Source: JBBUX01 sp037445775
GTDB lineage: Bacteria > Actinomycetota > Coriobacteriia > Anaerosomatales > PHET01
Direction: 5' to 3'
Length of the DNA: 64,000 bases
Assembly: GCA_037445775.1 (NCBI GenBank)
Contig: JBBIJX010000001.1
Span: forward strand, 1 to 64,000
Below are positions 36,542 through 45,217 of this stretch, piece after piece (the first letter of the stretch is position 1; the number at the start of each line of letters is the position of its first letter). The notes below the pieces were generated by a model. It was not told the DNA's origin. It saw only the letters and a list, made by a program, of their open reading frames with translations, and made no database searches. The translations under genes were made by a program, and so were the position numbers.

Positions 36542-37501
36542 CTAGGTGCTTGCGTCTTCGCCGGGCTGAGCTCCAGTGGGCGCCACGGTCGTCTCACTGA
36601 CTCCCGAAGCCTCGCGCTCGGCGGCGTCCGCGTACAGCAGCCACAGCGCCTGCGTGCCGAGCTCGCTGCCGCCACCCTCGAGGAGTGTCGCGTAGAGCCG
36701 CTCCGCGAGCTCGAGGCCTGGCAGAGCGACGCCCATGGCGCCCGCTTCAGCGAGCGCGATGCGCAGGTCCTTCACGAAGTGCTTGACGTAGAAACCCGGT
36801 TTGAAGTCGCCATCGAGGACGCGCGGACCGTAGTTCTGAAGCGTCCATGACTGCGCGCTGCCTCCGGACAGCGTCTCGAGCACGCGCGCGCGGTCGAGCC
36901 CGGCGGCCTTCGCGTAGGCCAGACACTCGGCCAAGCCGAACATCGAAGCCGCAATGGCGATCTGGTTAGCCATCTTGCAGTGCTGACCGGCGCCAGCCGG
37001 TCCGTGCAGCGTAATCGTCCGGCCCATGACCTCGAAGAGCGTCCTCGCCCGCTCGAAAGCGTCGATCTCGCCGCCGGCCATGATCGTCAGGGTCGCGTTG
37101 CGCGCGCCCACGTCCCCGCCGGACACCGGAGCGTCGAGCACCGCGCACCCGCGCGCGGCTCCCGCCCGGGCGATCCGCGCCGCGAGCCCCGGTGACGATG
37201 TCGTCATGTCGATGAGCAGTGTGCCTTCAGCCGCCCGCTCCACCAGCCCCGAGGGGCCCAGGTAGCACTCCTCGACGTCGGACGGGAAGCCCACCATCGT
37301 CACGACGGCGTCGGCTCCGTCCGCGACAGCGGCCACCGAGCCGCAGAAGGTGGCGCCACGGTCAACCAGGGGGGCGGCCTTATCCGGACTGCGGTTGTGG
37401 ACGCGCAACGCGAACCCCGCATCGAGCAGGTGGCCCGCCATGGCCGCCCCCATCACCCCCGTACCCACGAACCCGACCGTCGCGACCCTCGGTGTGCTCA
37501 C
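36542..37501 (-). CDS. 3-hydroxyisobutyrate dehydrogenase family oxidoreductase
   Basis: A 319-residue beta-hydroxyacid dehydrogenase. It has the Rossmann motif GFVGTGVMGAAMAGHLL, the substrate-binding DAPVSGGDVGARNATLTIMAGG and the catalytic Lys in GAGQHCKMANQI. Family members oxidise 3-hydroxyisobutyrate or reduce tartronate semialdehyde or succinic semialdehyde; the sequence alone does not tell which. The GTG at 37501 follows GGAGGAG closely. The C-terminal 25 residues are hydrophilic and not conserved. Confidence 0.88.
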   Translation of the reverse strand: MSTPRVATVGFVGTGVMGAAMAGHLLDAGFALRVHNRSPDKAAPLVDRGATFCGSVAAVADGADAVVTMVGFPSDVEECYLGPSGLVERAAEGTLLIDMTTSSPGLAARIARAGAARGCAVLDAPVSGGDVGARNATLTIMAGGEIDAFERARTLFEVMGRTITLHGPAGAGQHCKMANQIAIAASMFGLAECLAYAKAAGLDRARVLETLSGGSAQSWTLQNYGPRVLDGDFKPGFYVKHFVKDLRIALAEAGAMGVALPGLELAERLYATLLEGGGSELGTQALWLLYADAAEREASGVSETTVAPTGAQPGEDAST

Positions 37502-37636
37502 ACGCCTCCTCCTTTGTCGTGAACCCCAACGGACGGCGTGTGATGCGTGTGCATGCAGGCGACGCCCCGCGCCTCGAGTCTGCGCGCGAGCGCGTGGCGC
37601 GAGTGCCCTGCGGCAGCTGATGCCCCCATCGCGACT

Positions 37637-38212
37637 TCAGCCCGCAAGCCTGCCGAGAAGCCACGCCATGTTCTCGCCCAGCCGGCGCATCGTCTCGAGA
37701 CCCTCGTCGTCGTTCGAGACGGCGCCCTTCGGGCCGCCTACACCCAGGTTCCAGTAGCTCGAGCCAACAACGATCATCTCGCCGATCAGGAAGAAGTGGT
37801 TGATGGTGTCGAACGCGTGAATCGCGCCGCCGCGGCGAACGGCGATAACCGCGGCGCCGGGCTTGCGCGCAAAGAGGTTCCCGTTCCCCCGGCCCACGTA
37901 GCCGGCACGGTCGATGAGTGCCTTCATCTCCGCCGTCACGTCAGCGAAGTACGTGGGGCTGCCGAGCACGATCGCATCGGCGCCGAACAGCGCCTCGAGC
38001 ACGTCGCCGGCGTCGTCACGCCGTCCATGGCACCGGCGATCGAGCCGCTCGCGACACAAGCCACACGCGGTGCAGCCCCGGATGTCCTTGCCGGCGAGTT
38101 CGATGAGCTCGCACTCGTGACCCGCGGCACTCAGGGGCTCGAACACCGCCTCGATGAGCAGTGCGGTGTTGCCGCGGCTGCGCGCTGAACCGTTCACTCC
38201 CACGACCCGCAT
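37637..38212 (-). CDS. Iron-sulfur flavoprotein / NADPH-dependent FMN reductase family
   Basis: A 191-residue flavodoxin-fold protein. It starts with VGVNGSARSRGNTALL, the FMN phosphate loop, followed by the cysteine cluster CTACGLCRERLDRRC, as in archaeal-type iron-sulfur flavoproteins that bind a [4Fe-4S] cluster near FMN, and then SPTYFADVTAEMKALIDR. Such proteins pass electrons between ferredoxin and small acceptors and help protect anaerobes from oxidants. It follows the small membrane-protein gene by nine bases and is likely co-transcribed with it. Confidence 0.88.
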   Translation of the reverse strand: MRVVGVNGSARSRGNTALLIEAVFEPLSAAGHECELIELAGKDIRGCTACGLCRERLDRRCHGRRDDAGDVLEALFGADAIVLGSPTYFADVTAEMKALIDRAGYVGRGNGNLFARKPGAAVIAVRRGGAIHAFDTINHFFLIGEMIVVGSSYWNLGVGGPKGAVSNDDEGLETMRRLGENMAWLLGRLAG

Positions 38213-38221
38213 TGGTGCCCC

Positions 38222-38683
38222 CTACTCCTTCGGTGCCCCCAACGACTGCAGTGCCGCGTGCCAGAACACGCGGTCGGCCACGAGCAGGGCGGCCCCGATG
38301 CCCAGATAGAGCGCCCCGAGGATGCCGGCGCCGACCACGTCGGGCTTCACGAACGTGTTCCTGATCATGATGCCGCCGCCCATCATCACTCCCACGAAGA
38401 GCCACGAGCGCCAGGAGAAGAAGCCGAAGAAGCAGGCGTGGTCGCGGGCACGGATGCGCGCGACCGCCTTGCGCGCCACGCGGTCGAGCACGAACCGCGT
38501 CTTCGGCACAGCGATGATGACGGCGAGCGCGGCCCCGAGCACCCAGGCGTGCCATGACCGGTCGTGTACGTAGACCACGCCGCGGGATATCAGTATGCCG
38601 GCGCCCACCGCCCAGACGACGGCGGCGGCGAACAGTTGTGTCCGCGCGCTCGCGCGCGGGGTCAGACGATCGATGATCTGCAC
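38222..38683 (-). CDS. Four-helix membrane protein of unknown function
   Basis: A 153-residue protein with four predicted transmembrane segments (about 17-37, 44-62, 91-110 and 119-140) and a short basic cytoplasmic loop (RKAVARIRARDH) before the conserved-looking ACFFGFFSWRSWLFVGVMMGGG stretch. I do not recognise the family. It precedes the iron-sulfur flavoprotein on the same strand, nine bases apart, so it may act with it. Confidence 0.65.
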   Translation of the reverse strand: MQIIDRLTPRASARTQLFAAAVVWAVGAGILISRGVVYVHDRSWHAWVLGAALAVIIAVPKTRFVLDRVARKAVARIRARDHACFFGFFSWRSWLFVGVMMGGGIMIRNTFVKPDVVGAGILGALYLGIGAALLVADRVFWHAALQSLGAPKE

Positions 38684-38846
38684 GCTGCTCCTCCCGCGCG
38701 GACCGCATGTCGAGGTGTCAGGGACTCATACTCTAACGCAACACCACGAGCGCCCGCTTACCGGCCCCTGAAGCGGTAGTCCGGTTATCCGGTTCGGCAT
38801 ACACTCTATGCATTCGTCAGCGAGACTTCGACCGAGGAGGAGACAG

Positions 38847-40202
38847 ATGGGTGCCAGACCCGCATCGGGCCGCACGCGCCGCGTCATCGTGATGGGTGCT
38901 GCAGGACGCGACTTCCACGACTTCCTCGTCGCACTCCGGGACGACCCGTCCGTGGACGTGGTCGCCTTCACGGCCACGCAGATCCCCGGAATCGACGGGC
39001 GCGTTTTCCCGGCCGCGCTCGCGGGTCCGCGCTATCCGGACGGAATCCCCATCACACACGAACGCGAACTCCCTGAGCTCATCGCGTCAGCCGGCGCCGA
39101 CGAGGTGGTGTTCGCCTACTCGGACATCTCCCACGAGGAGCTCATGCACAAGGCATCGCTCGTGCTCGCCTGCGGCGCCGACTTCCGGATCATCGGCCCG
39201 CAGGCAAGCATGATAGCGTCGAGCCGCCCGGTCATCAGCGTCTGCGCCGCGCGCACCGGCGTGGGCAAGTCCGGCATATCGCGGCGAATCTTCGAGCGTC
39301 TACGCGCCCATGGCGTCCGCGCTGTCAACATCCGCCACCCCATGCCCTACCGCGACCTGGAGTCCATGGCTGTCGAGCGCTATGCGTCGCTCGACGACCT
39401 CGACCGCTTGGGCGTGACCGTCGAAGAGCGCGAGGAGTACGAGCATCTGGTCGAAGCGGGAGCGGTCGTCATGGCGGGGGTCGACTACGCTGCCGTCGTC
39501 CGGGCTGCGGAGGCCGAGGCCGACGTAATCGTCTGGGACGGCGGGAACAACGACTGGCCGTTTCTTGCGAGCGACCTTGAGGTCGTCGCGCTCGACCCCC
39601 ATCGGCCGGGTCACGAGCGCGCTTTCTTCCCCGGAGAGGTGAACTTCCTGCGCGCCGACGTGCTCGTCATCAACAAAGTCAACACCGCAGACGAGGCCGC
39701 CGTGGCCGCCCTCGTCTCCTCGGCCGCCAAGCACAATCCCGACGCCCGCGTCGTGCTCACCGCGAGCGAGATCCACGTGTCCGACGAAGCGGCGCTCGCC
39801 GGCAAGCGGGTGCTCGCCGTCGAGGACGGCCCCACGGTGACGCACGGCGGCATGCGTTACGGCGCCGCGGCGCTCGCAGCGCGCCGGGCAGGCGCCGCCG
39901 ATCTCGTCAAAGCCGCACCTCACGCGGTCGGCTCGCTCGCCGACACCTTCGCGGCCTACCCGCACATGGAACACGTGCTGCCGGCGATGGGCTATTCGGA
40001 GTCCCAGCTGCGCGACCTCGAAGCGACGATTGCGGCTACACCGTGCGATGTGGTGGCGATAGGCACCCCCATTGACCTGTCCCGGCTCATCTCCATCAAC
40101 GTCCCGACCGTCCGCGTCACCTACGACGTCGTCGACACCGGCGCTCCGGGCATCGACGACGTCGTCGATGATTTCTGCCGGCGCCACAGCGTATGCGGGT
40201 GA
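38847..40202 (+). CDS. Cyclic 2,3-diphosphoglycerate synthetase-like GTPase
   Basis: A 451-residue P-loop protein of the COG2403 type. It has a Rossmann-like N-terminus (RRVIVMGAAGRDFHDF), a nucleotide-binding loop AARTGVGKSGISRRI (about 148 on), and VIWDGGNNDWPF plus VINKVNTAD that resemble switch and base-recognition motifs. It is homologous to archaeal cyclic 2,3-diphosphoglycerate synthetase, but bacterial members have no proven function. The ATG at 38847 with GGAGGAG four bases upstream was chosen. The next gene, an unknown 190-residue protein, lies 153 bp downstream on the same strand. Confidence 0.82.
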   Translation: MGARPASGRTRRVIVMGAAGRDFHDFLVALRDDPSVDVVAFTATQIPGIDGRVFPAALAGPRYPDGIPITHERELPELIASAGADEVVFAYSDISHEELMHKASLVLACGADFRIIGPQASMIASSRPVISVCAARTGVGKSGISRRIFERLRAHGVRAVNIRHPMPYRDLESMAVERYASLDDLDRLGVTVEEREEYEHLVEAGAVVMAGVDYAAVVRAAEAEADVIVWDGGNNDWPFLASDLEVVALDPHRPGHERAFFPGEVNFLRADVLVINKVNTADEAAVAALVSSAAKHNPDARVVLTASEIHVSDEAALAGKRVLAVEDGPTVTHGGMRYGAAALAARRAGAADLVKAAPHAVGSLADTFAAYPHMEHVLPAMGYSESQLRDLEATIAATPCDVVAIGTPIDLSRLISINVPTVRVTYDVVDTGAPGIDDVVDDFCRRHSVCG

Positions 40203-40355
40203 GCCGCCCGTCCGCGGCACTGAGACCGGTCGCACCGTGATGCACGTCACGCGGAATGCGTGAGATGCGTCACAGACCCGTGCTCAAGCCGCCCGCAACC
40301 GATGCCGATGGTCCCACCACAAAGCGCGCTCCACGACGGCTGAGGTATCGGGCGA

Positions 40356-40928
40356 GTGCTCAAGGTAACGACAACGCTGCAGCGCGTTCGCGCGCACTAC
40401 GAAGGGGACACCCGGGAGCTGCTTCGGGTGCTCCTCAACGCGACGTCCGTCGCCGAGGCGAGTTTCGCACTCGACGCGCTCCGCGAGCGCGTTCCGGAGA
40501 AGGACCTCGTCGTGGCCCTCAACCTGCGCGAGGTCATCAGGACCCTGCCGAACGCTCCGTTCACCATGCACGTCGACGAGGAGACGCTCGCGCGCACGGC
40601 CGGACTCACCCGCGGGATCGCCGCGATGAGCAAGGTGCTCGACGAGCAGACTTCTCTCTACGTGACGACCGCAGGGAACCTCGTGCTCGACATCATCATC
40701 GGCATTGGCGAAGAGCGTCACTTCTGGAACCCGATCCCCATCGCGGACGACTATCTCAATAGCGAGGTGGTCGATCACCTTGTCGAGAGTCCGTCACTCC
40801 TCGACGAGGTCATCGCACTCACTCACTGCATGGGCGTCGTCTGGAACCCCCGGTTCTACCTGTCGCTCGAAGATTGGCTCCTCGAGTGGGCCGAGGACGC
40901 CTACGACGACATCTGCGACCTCTTCTGA
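40356..40928 (+). CDS. Conserved-looking protein of unknown function
   Basis: A 190-residue soluble, acidic protein, mostly helical, with no signal peptide or membrane segment. It contains a Trp/acid-rich C-terminus (LSLEDWLLEWAEDAYDDICDLF) and a central IIIGIGEERHFWNP stretch. The reading frame has normal high-GC codon use. The GTG at 40356 is the likely start; the ribosome-binding site is weak. I do not recognise a family. It lies between the GTPase gene and the convergent nicotinamidase gene. Confidence 0.6.
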   Translation: MLKVTTTLQRVRAHYEGDTRELLRVLLNATSVAEASFALDALRERVPEKDLVVALNLREVIRTLPNAPFTMHVDEETLARTAGLTRGIAAMSKVLDEQTSLYVTTAGNLVLDIIIGIGEERHFWNPIPIADDYLNSEVVDHLVESPSLLDEVIALTHCMGVVWNPRFYLSLEDWLLEWAEDAYDDICDLF

Positions 40929-40938
40929 CGGGTCTCGG

Positions 40939-41556
40939 CTATCCGCTCATCCCGCTGCTCGAGGTCACCCGGCAGCCGGCCTCCACCATGAGTTCGAGTG
41001 CGCGCTGTCCGTCGCCTGGCGAGAGATCGACGGCACGCACCCCGTCCTCGACTACGCACACCGCGAAGTCTTCCGAGCGCGCATCGAGAGCCGTGTACAA
41101 CACGCAGTAGTCCGTCGCGAGCCCCACAAGCCATATCTCAGTCACTCCGTGTCCGCGCAACAAGGCGGCGAGCCCGGTGTCGATGCGATGCCCGTTGTCG
41201 AAGAAGCCGCTGTAGGAGTCGATCGCGGGATCGGTCCCCTTGCGAACCACCGTGTCGATCCACGCGACATCGAGCCCGGAGTGAAACGCGGCTCCGGGGG
41301 AGTCCTGCACGCAGTGATCAGGCCAGAGCGTCTGGCGCACGCCCCCGAGCTCGATCACGTCCCCAGGAGCCCTGCCTGAGTGCGTTGATGCGAACGACCC
41401 GTGCGCCGCCGGATGCCAGTCTTGCGTCGCGACCACTAACTCGAAGCGTGGTGCAAGAGCGTTCGCGACCGGCACGACTTCGTCGCCTCTTGCCACCGGC
41501 AGACGGCCGAACGGCATGAAGTCGTTCTGGACATCGACGAGCACGAGCGCCCTCAC
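40939..41556 (-). CDS. pncA: Nicotinamidase (isochorismatase family)
   Basis: A 205-residue amidase that should turn nicotinamide into nicotinate for NAD salvage. The catalytic Asp (LVDVQNDF), Lys (VVRKGTDP) and Cys (LVGLATDYCVLYTA) are in place, and the metal-site region ATQDWHPAAHGSFASTH is typical of PncA. The GTG at 41556, eight bases after the pncB stop, was chosen. It is directly downstream of nicotinate phosphoribosyltransferase, so the two steps from nicotinamide to nicotinate mononucleotide are co-expressed. Confidence 0.92.
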   Translation of the reverse strand: MRALVLVDVQNDFMPFGRLPVARGDEVVPVANALAPRFELVVATQDWHPAAHGSFASTHSGRAPGDVIELGGVRQTLWPDHCVQDSPGAAFHSGLDVAWIDTVVRKGTDPAIDSYSGFFDNGHRIDTGLAALLRGHGVTEIWLVGLATDYCVLYTALDARSEDFAVCVVEDGVRAVDLSPGDGQRALELMVEAGCRVTSSSGMSG

Positions 41557-41563
41557 CGGCGCC

Positions 41564-43099
41564 TCACCCCTGCTCGTGACTCGACGCCGCATCGGCCTGC
41601 GCGATCGCCTCCGCGCTCGGTGAGGCGTCCTCCGGCGCGATACCGCGCGCTTTGAGCACCAGCGCCCGGCGCAGGTCGTGCAGCCCGCGCTCGAGCCCCA
41701 CCGGGTAGGTGTGTGGATTGAGGAACCGCCGTACCGTGGGGTCGAGCGAGTCCACGCCGGCGATCGCGCGCGCGCGCGCTTCGTCGAGCGCGGGTGGCGT
41801 GTAGACTCGCTTGCCGCCCCTGAATACCGGCACTAGGAGCTCGGTGCAGGCCTGTTCGGCGGTGAAAGTCTTGCGCCGGGTCGAGTCCGCCGGGTCGACC
41901 ATCGTTGCGCCGTCGCACGCTGGAGGGTGGTCGACGTCGTAGATCATGTCGCCGGCCAGCGATCCGTCGGGGCGCGTGAACCGGCGAACCCCGAGTACGC
42001 CGGGCGTCGTCACCTTCGCCGTCTGCTCGGAGAGCTTGACCCTGGGAACCCACGACTCATCGCCCGGCCGCCGGATCGCCGAGAGCTTGTACACGCCGCC
42101 GAGCGCGGGCTGGTCCCATGCGGTCACGAGCTTCGTGCCCACTCCCCAAACGTCGATCGCAGCGCCCTGGTCCTTGAGCGAGGCGATAAGGTGTTCGTCG
42201 AGTTCGTTGCTCGCGACCACCTTCGCTTCGCCGAAACCCGCCGCGTCGAGTATCTCGCGGGCACGACGCGACAGCCAGGCGAGATCGCCGGAGTCGATCC
42301 GCACGCCCAGCAGCCGCCCTCCGCGCGCCTCGAGCCGGCGGCCCACTTCGACCGCCTTTCGCACACCGTCAAGCGTGTCGTACGTGTCGACAAGCAGCGT
42401 GACGTTGTTCGGCAGAGCGTCGGCATAGGCTTCGAACGCTTCAATCTCGCTGTCGAAAGCCATAACCCAGGAGTGCGCATGGGTACCCGCGACCGGGATC
42501 CCGTAGCGCTGGGCCGCCTTCACGTTCGACGTCGCGCTGCATCCCCCCACGTAGGCCGCGCGACTTGCCATGATGCCGCCGTCAGGGCCCTGGGCGCGCC
42601 TGAGCCCGAACTCGATCACCGGATCGCCATCAGCGGCAAGACGGCACCGGGCCGCCTTCGTCGCCACTAGCGTGGGGAAGTTGATGCAGTTCAGAAGCGC
42701 CGTCTCTACGAGCTGACACGCCGGCAGCGGGCCTGTGATGCGCAGCAGCGGGACTCGAGGGAACACCACGGTCCCCTCCTCGATGGCACAGACCGACACG
42801 TCGAGATCGAGAGCGGTCAGCCACTCGAGGAACTCCGAGTTGAACAGCGGTGTGCCGTCGGCGCCCCTGAGCGTTCCGAGGTAGGCGGCGTCGTTGCCGG
42901 TGAAGTCGAACGACTCCAGGAAGTCGATCGCGTGCTCGAGCCCGCACGTCACCGCGAACCCGCCGCCGAACGGGTTATCGCGGAAGAACAGGTGGAAACA
43001 GCCGCTGGTGCCGGCTATGCCCGCCGCGAGATACGCCTGCGCCATCGTCAGCTGGTAGAGGTCCGTGAGCATAGGTCCGGCCTGACGCGTCGAGTCCAT
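41564..43099 (-). CDS. pncB: Nicotinate phosphoribosyltransferase
   Basis: A 511-residue enzyme that joins nicotinate and PRPP to give nicotinate mononucleotide. It starts with MLTDLYQLTMAQAYL, contains EFGLRRAQGPDGGIMASRAAYVGGCSATSN, GTHAHSWVMAF and RIDSGDLAWLSRRAREILD, all typical of the NAPRTase family, and has the longer C-terminus of Gram-positive members. The ATG at 43099 with GAGAGGG upstream was chosen over an earlier in-frame codon. Confidence 0.94.
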   Translation of the reverse strand: MDSTRQAGPMLTDLYQLTMAQAYLAAGIAGTSGCFHLFFRDNPFGGGFAVTCGLEHAIDFLESFDFTGNDAAYLGTLRGADGTPLFNSEFLEWLTALDLDVSVCAIEEGTVVFPRVPLLRITGPLPACQLVETALLNCINFPTLVATKAARCRLAADGDPVIEFGLRRAQGPDGGIMASRAAYVGGCSATSNVKAAQRYGIPVAGTHAHSWVMAFDSEIEAFEAYADALPNNVTLLVDTYDTLDGVRKAVEVGRRLEARGGRLLGVRIDSGDLAWLSRRAREILDAAGFGEAKVVASNELDEHLIASLKDQGAAIDVWGVGTKLVTAWDQPALGGVYKLSAIRRPGDESWVPRVKLSEQTAKVTTPGVLGVRRFTRPDGSLAGDMIYDVDHPPACDGATMVDPADSTRRKTFTAEQACTELLVPVFRGGKRVYTPPALDEARARAIAGVDSLDPTVRRFLNPHTYPVGLERGLHDLRRALVLKARGIAPEDASPSAEAIAQADAASSHEQG

Positions 43100-43266
43100 C
43101 GAACGCCCTCTCACTCGTACTCGCCCACAGCGTAGCACCACGCTGCGGAGTCGTGATGAGCCACCTCGAGCACCTCGGCGTTCCGACGGGCGGCGTGGGA
43201 AACCCCGCGCCGATGGGTATGATGCGATGCGGTATTTCAGTCGTCACGGTGCGGACGGAGGGCTCG

Positions 43267-43458
43267 ATGGTGGCGCAGGCGGACAGGACCGGGACGGATG
43301 ACGCGGCCGTGAGAGAGGCGGGGAAGTTCGCGGTGCGAGAGCCAAAGACCGGCGGGGAGCCGGAATCGCCGGTCGACGCGTATGCGGCGTCGGAACTCAT
43401 CCGGAGGCACGAGCGCACCGAGTCTATGATCCGCCGGGCGCGCGAGCAGTTCGCCTAG
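43267..43458 (+). CDS. Small hydrophilic protein (63 residues), tentative
   Basis: An open frame with GGAGGG four bases before its ATG, encoding 63 charged residues ending in ASELIRRHERTESMIRRAREQFA, a likely amphipathic helix. It lies alone between the divergent pncB gene and the convergent Pro/Ala/Glu-rich gene, with no overlap. There is no recognisable family, and its short length makes it uncertain. Confidence 0.4.
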   Translation: MVAQADRTGTDDAAVREAGKFAVREPKTGGEPESPVDAYAASELIRRHERTESMIRRAREQFA

Positions 43459-43480
43459 CGGCGGGAGCTTCGCCTTGCGT

Positions 43481-44227
43481 TCAGAAGTCGCTCGTGCCCT
43501 CGGCGTCGACCGGCTCGAGGGGCACGATCTGGGGAATCCCGGACAGATCGGGAGAGCTGACGGTCGTGGGCAACTCCGGAATCTCATCAATCTCCGGGAC
43601 AGCGGGGATGATCTCGAGCTCCGGTTCCTGCGATACCTCAGGGGCTGCGGAAGCGTCCGGCAACATCGAAGCTTCATCGGTACCGCCGGCAGAGAACTCG
43701 AAGAAGGAGCTGTCGTCGAGCGCGGGAAGAGCGCCAGGGGTCTGGGGGACGACGTCGGGGATCACAGGAAGCGGCGGGACGGCTTCGGGGGCAGCAAACG
43801 GCGCCGGCTCGGCGGGCGGCGCGACGGCCACCTCCGGAAGCGAGTTGGGGTCGAAGACGAACGCGGGCTCGACGGCAGCCGTCGCGGGCGCAGGCTCCAC
43901 AGGCAAGGTGTCGGGGCTTGGCATCTCCACGGGCGACGGCACCGGCTCGGCGGGCTCGGCGGCAGACTCAAAGGCCGCCTCGTGCGGCGGCAGCGTCTCC
44001 GACAACGGAGCCGGGGGCTCGGAGACCGGTGCGGGCGCGGCACCGCGGCGCACGAGCGCGCCGTCTTCGGACACGTACTCCGTACCGGGGTGCGCGGCGG
44101 CGTACGCTCGCAGGAGTTCTTCAGCGCCGGTCGGCGCGTGCGCCTCAAGGTCGGCCGGGCGGGCCCGGCCGCTGACGTCCAGAAGAAGCGTGATGAAGCT
44201 CTCCACGCGGATGTTGAGATCGGGCAC
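43481..44227 (-). CDS. Pro/Ala/Glu-rich low-complexity protein
   Basis: A 248-residue protein. The first about 60 residues (ESFITLLLDVSGRARPADLEAHAPTGAEEL and on) look folded and helical. The remaining about 190 are a low-complexity, strongly acidic segment rich in Pro, Ala, Glu, Ser and Val, probably unstructured. There is no signal peptide or transmembrane helix, so it should be cytoplasmic. The GTG at 44227 has GAGGGG six bases upstream. I do not recognise a family; a linker or interaction role is a guess. Confidence 0.6.
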   Translation of the reverse strand: MPDLNIRVESFITLLLDVSGRARPADLEAHAPTGAEELLRAYAAAHPGTEYVSEDGALVRRGAAPAPVSEPPAPLSETLPPHEAAFESAAEPAEPVPSPVEMPSPDTLPVEPAPATAAVEPAFVFDPNSLPEVAVAPPAEPAPFAAPEAVPPLPVIPDVVPQTPGALPALDDSSFFEFSAGGTDEASMLPDASAAPEVSQEPELEIIPAVPEIDEIPELPTTVSSPDLSGIPQIVPLEPVDAEGTSDF

Positions 44228-44335
44228 GGCGAACCCCTCTCCTCTGCAGCCTGCTCCCCGTAGTGTATCGGTCGCCGCCCGCGGATGTGAAACACGGACG
44301 TTGACGGAGCCTGCCGCTCAGCGCACCGCCACGTC

Positions 44336-45184
44336 TCACGTCGCGGGCAGGACGGCGACCCCCCACCCGCTGCCAGTGTGTGCGCAGATCACCGAGCCCG
44401 CCTCGTAGATAACGAGTTCGTCGACCTCGTAGCGCTCACGGAGAGCATCGGCAAGGCCGCGCGCGCGCTCCAGCCCCATCGCGTGCCCGACCGCGAACGA
44501 GCCCCTGCGTGCGGCGCCCATGTGCTGTTCGACCCACGCGAGCGTCCGGTTTATCGCAGCGCGCTCCCCACGATCGCGCCCGACAGGCTGGAACTCACCC
44601 TGCTCGTCCACGCAGAGCGTCACCTTGATGTCGAGAACCGAGCCCAGGAATGCCGAGACCCGCCCGATCCGCCCTCCCCGCGCCAGGTTCTCGAGCGAAT
44701 CGAGCCCGACGATCAGTCCCAGACGCTTCCGGGCGTCAGCGACTCGTGCAGCGATCGCCGCCACGTCGGACCCCGTGCGGGCGGCTCGCGCCGCCTCGAC
44801 CACTTGGAGCGCGAGTCCCCACGACAGGTTCAGCGAATCGATGACGGTCACACGGTCGCCGAACCGCTCGGCGGCCTGGCGCGCGGACTCTATCGTCCCC
44901 GACAAGCGGTTCGAGATGTGGATCGACACGACCGATGAGGCGGTCTCGAGCAGTCGCGCGTACGCCTCCTCGAACGCGCCAGGAGGCGGCTGCGACGTCG
45001 TGGGCAGCCGCGGCTCGATCGCCATGCGCGCGAAGAACTGCTCCTGCGTGAGATCGCCGTCGACGAACGTATCTGCGCCGAACGAAACCGCGAGCGGCAC
45101 GACGGTGATCTCGTTCTCGGCGGCGATCTCGGCGGCGATGTCCGCCGTCGAATCGGTCACTATCGCGACTCCGGATGCCGACAT
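44336..45184 (-). CDS. DegV family fatty-acid-binding protein
   Basis: A 282-residue DegV (FakB-like) protein. The start VAIVTDSTADIAAEIA, the DGDLTQEQFFARM region, TTSQPPPGAFEEAY, ISNRLSGTIESAR and the C-terminal LARGGRIGRVSAFLGSVLDIKV fit the family closely. Such proteins bind a fatty acid so that FakA can phosphorylate it for phospholipid synthesis. No fakA is in the window. It follows gatB by 33 bases on the same strand. Confidence 0.93.
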   Translation of the reverse strand: MSASGVAIVTDSTADIAAEIAAENEITVVPLAVSFGADTFVDGDLTQEQFFARMAIEPRLPTTSQPPPGAFEEAYARLLETASSVVSIHISNRLSGTIESARQAAERFGDRVTVIDSLNLSWGLALQVVEAARAARTGSDVAAIAARVADARKRLGLIVGLDSLENLARGGRIGRVSAFLGSVLDIKVTLCVDEQGEFQPVGRDRGERAAINRTLAWVEQHMGAARRGSFAVGHAMGLERARGLADALRERYEVDELVIYEAGSVICAHTGSGWGVAVLPAT

Positions 45185-45217
45185 GGCTGTGCTCCTACTC
45201 CTTCGGGCGGACGGCGA

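Noticed and set aside
43153..43458. A 101-residue version of the small plus-strand protein starting at 43153
   Set aside because: The first 38 codons have no ribosome-binding site and run through the probable promoter region; the ATG at 43267 with GGAGGG is better.
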